Shown here piece after piece: positions 5,186 through 5,246 of a DNA stretch of 5,246 nt. The stretch covers positions 1 through 5,246 of the forward strand of contig JAHEEB010000383.1 in the NCBI GenBank assembly GCA_024640925.1. The letters run 5' to 3'. The translations under genes were made by a program, and so were the position numbers. Position 1 is the stretch's first letter; every line of letters starts with the position of its first letter. Under the pieces are notes generated by a model. That model searched no databases and was not told the DNA's origin. It saw only the letters and a list, made by a program, of their open reading frames with translations. The DNA comes from Bacteroidota bacterium (lineage in GTDB: Bacteria; Bacteroidota; Bacteroidia; Bacteroidales; UBA10428).

Positions 5186-5246
5186 ATCTACAATACTAGC
5201 AACTTTCTCTGGTTATTTTGCATATTCTTATCAACAATAAGATGTT

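Noticed and set aside
5175..5240. Plus-strand 21-codon frame after the palindromic element
   Set aside because: It starts inside the right flanking repeat, is very short, and has no supporting promoter or family resemblance.

Overview
The window looks like chromosomal DNA of an AT-rich Bacteroidota bacterium. Three things suggest this: genes start without Shine-Dalgarno sequences, two upstream regions carry the phylum's promoter signature (-33 TTTG-like and -7 TAnnTTTG-like), and the potassium channel subunit is a long form with an extra N-terminal membrane region. The phylum is an inference; nothing here fixes a genus.

Layout. Positions 8-43 hold a plus-strand intrinsic terminator for a gene that lies off the left edge. 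Next is a minus-strand two-gene operon: a TrkH/KtrB-type K+ channel subunit (867-2666), then 10 bases later its single-RCK cytoplasmic gating subunit TrkA/KtrA (173-856). A Bacteroidota-type promoter lies just upstream of the operon, and a weak hairpin terminator lies downstream. Together the two proteins would form a nucleotide-gated K+ uptake channel.

The 2667-3459 gap is nearly 800 bp and holds no intact recognisable gene. It contains a strong UCCG-loop hairpin, a 12-bp tandem duplication, a locally GC-richer patch packed with inverted repeats, and a decayed or frameshifted minus-strand ORF for a small one-helix membrane protein.

The right half is a plus-strand module: a TetR-family repressor (3460-4014) followed 36 bases later by a FabH/KAS III condensing enzyme (4051-5019) that most resembles the FabHB type. 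A near-identical 16-bp operator-like sequence (TTTAA-N4-CGTTAAA) precedes both genes. One copy overlaps the likely promoter of the regulator, and the other ends 4 bases before the fabH start codon. This points to an autoregulated acyl-chain-initiation switch. The regulator's -7 element ends 4 bases before its ATG, so its mRNA may be leaderless.

Downstream of fabH is a compact, near-symmetric palindromic element (about 5040-5176). It has three hairpins and two inverted 14-bp arms, and it is bracketed by a perfect 9-bp direct repeat. It looks like a small non-autonomous mobile or REP/MITE-like insertion.
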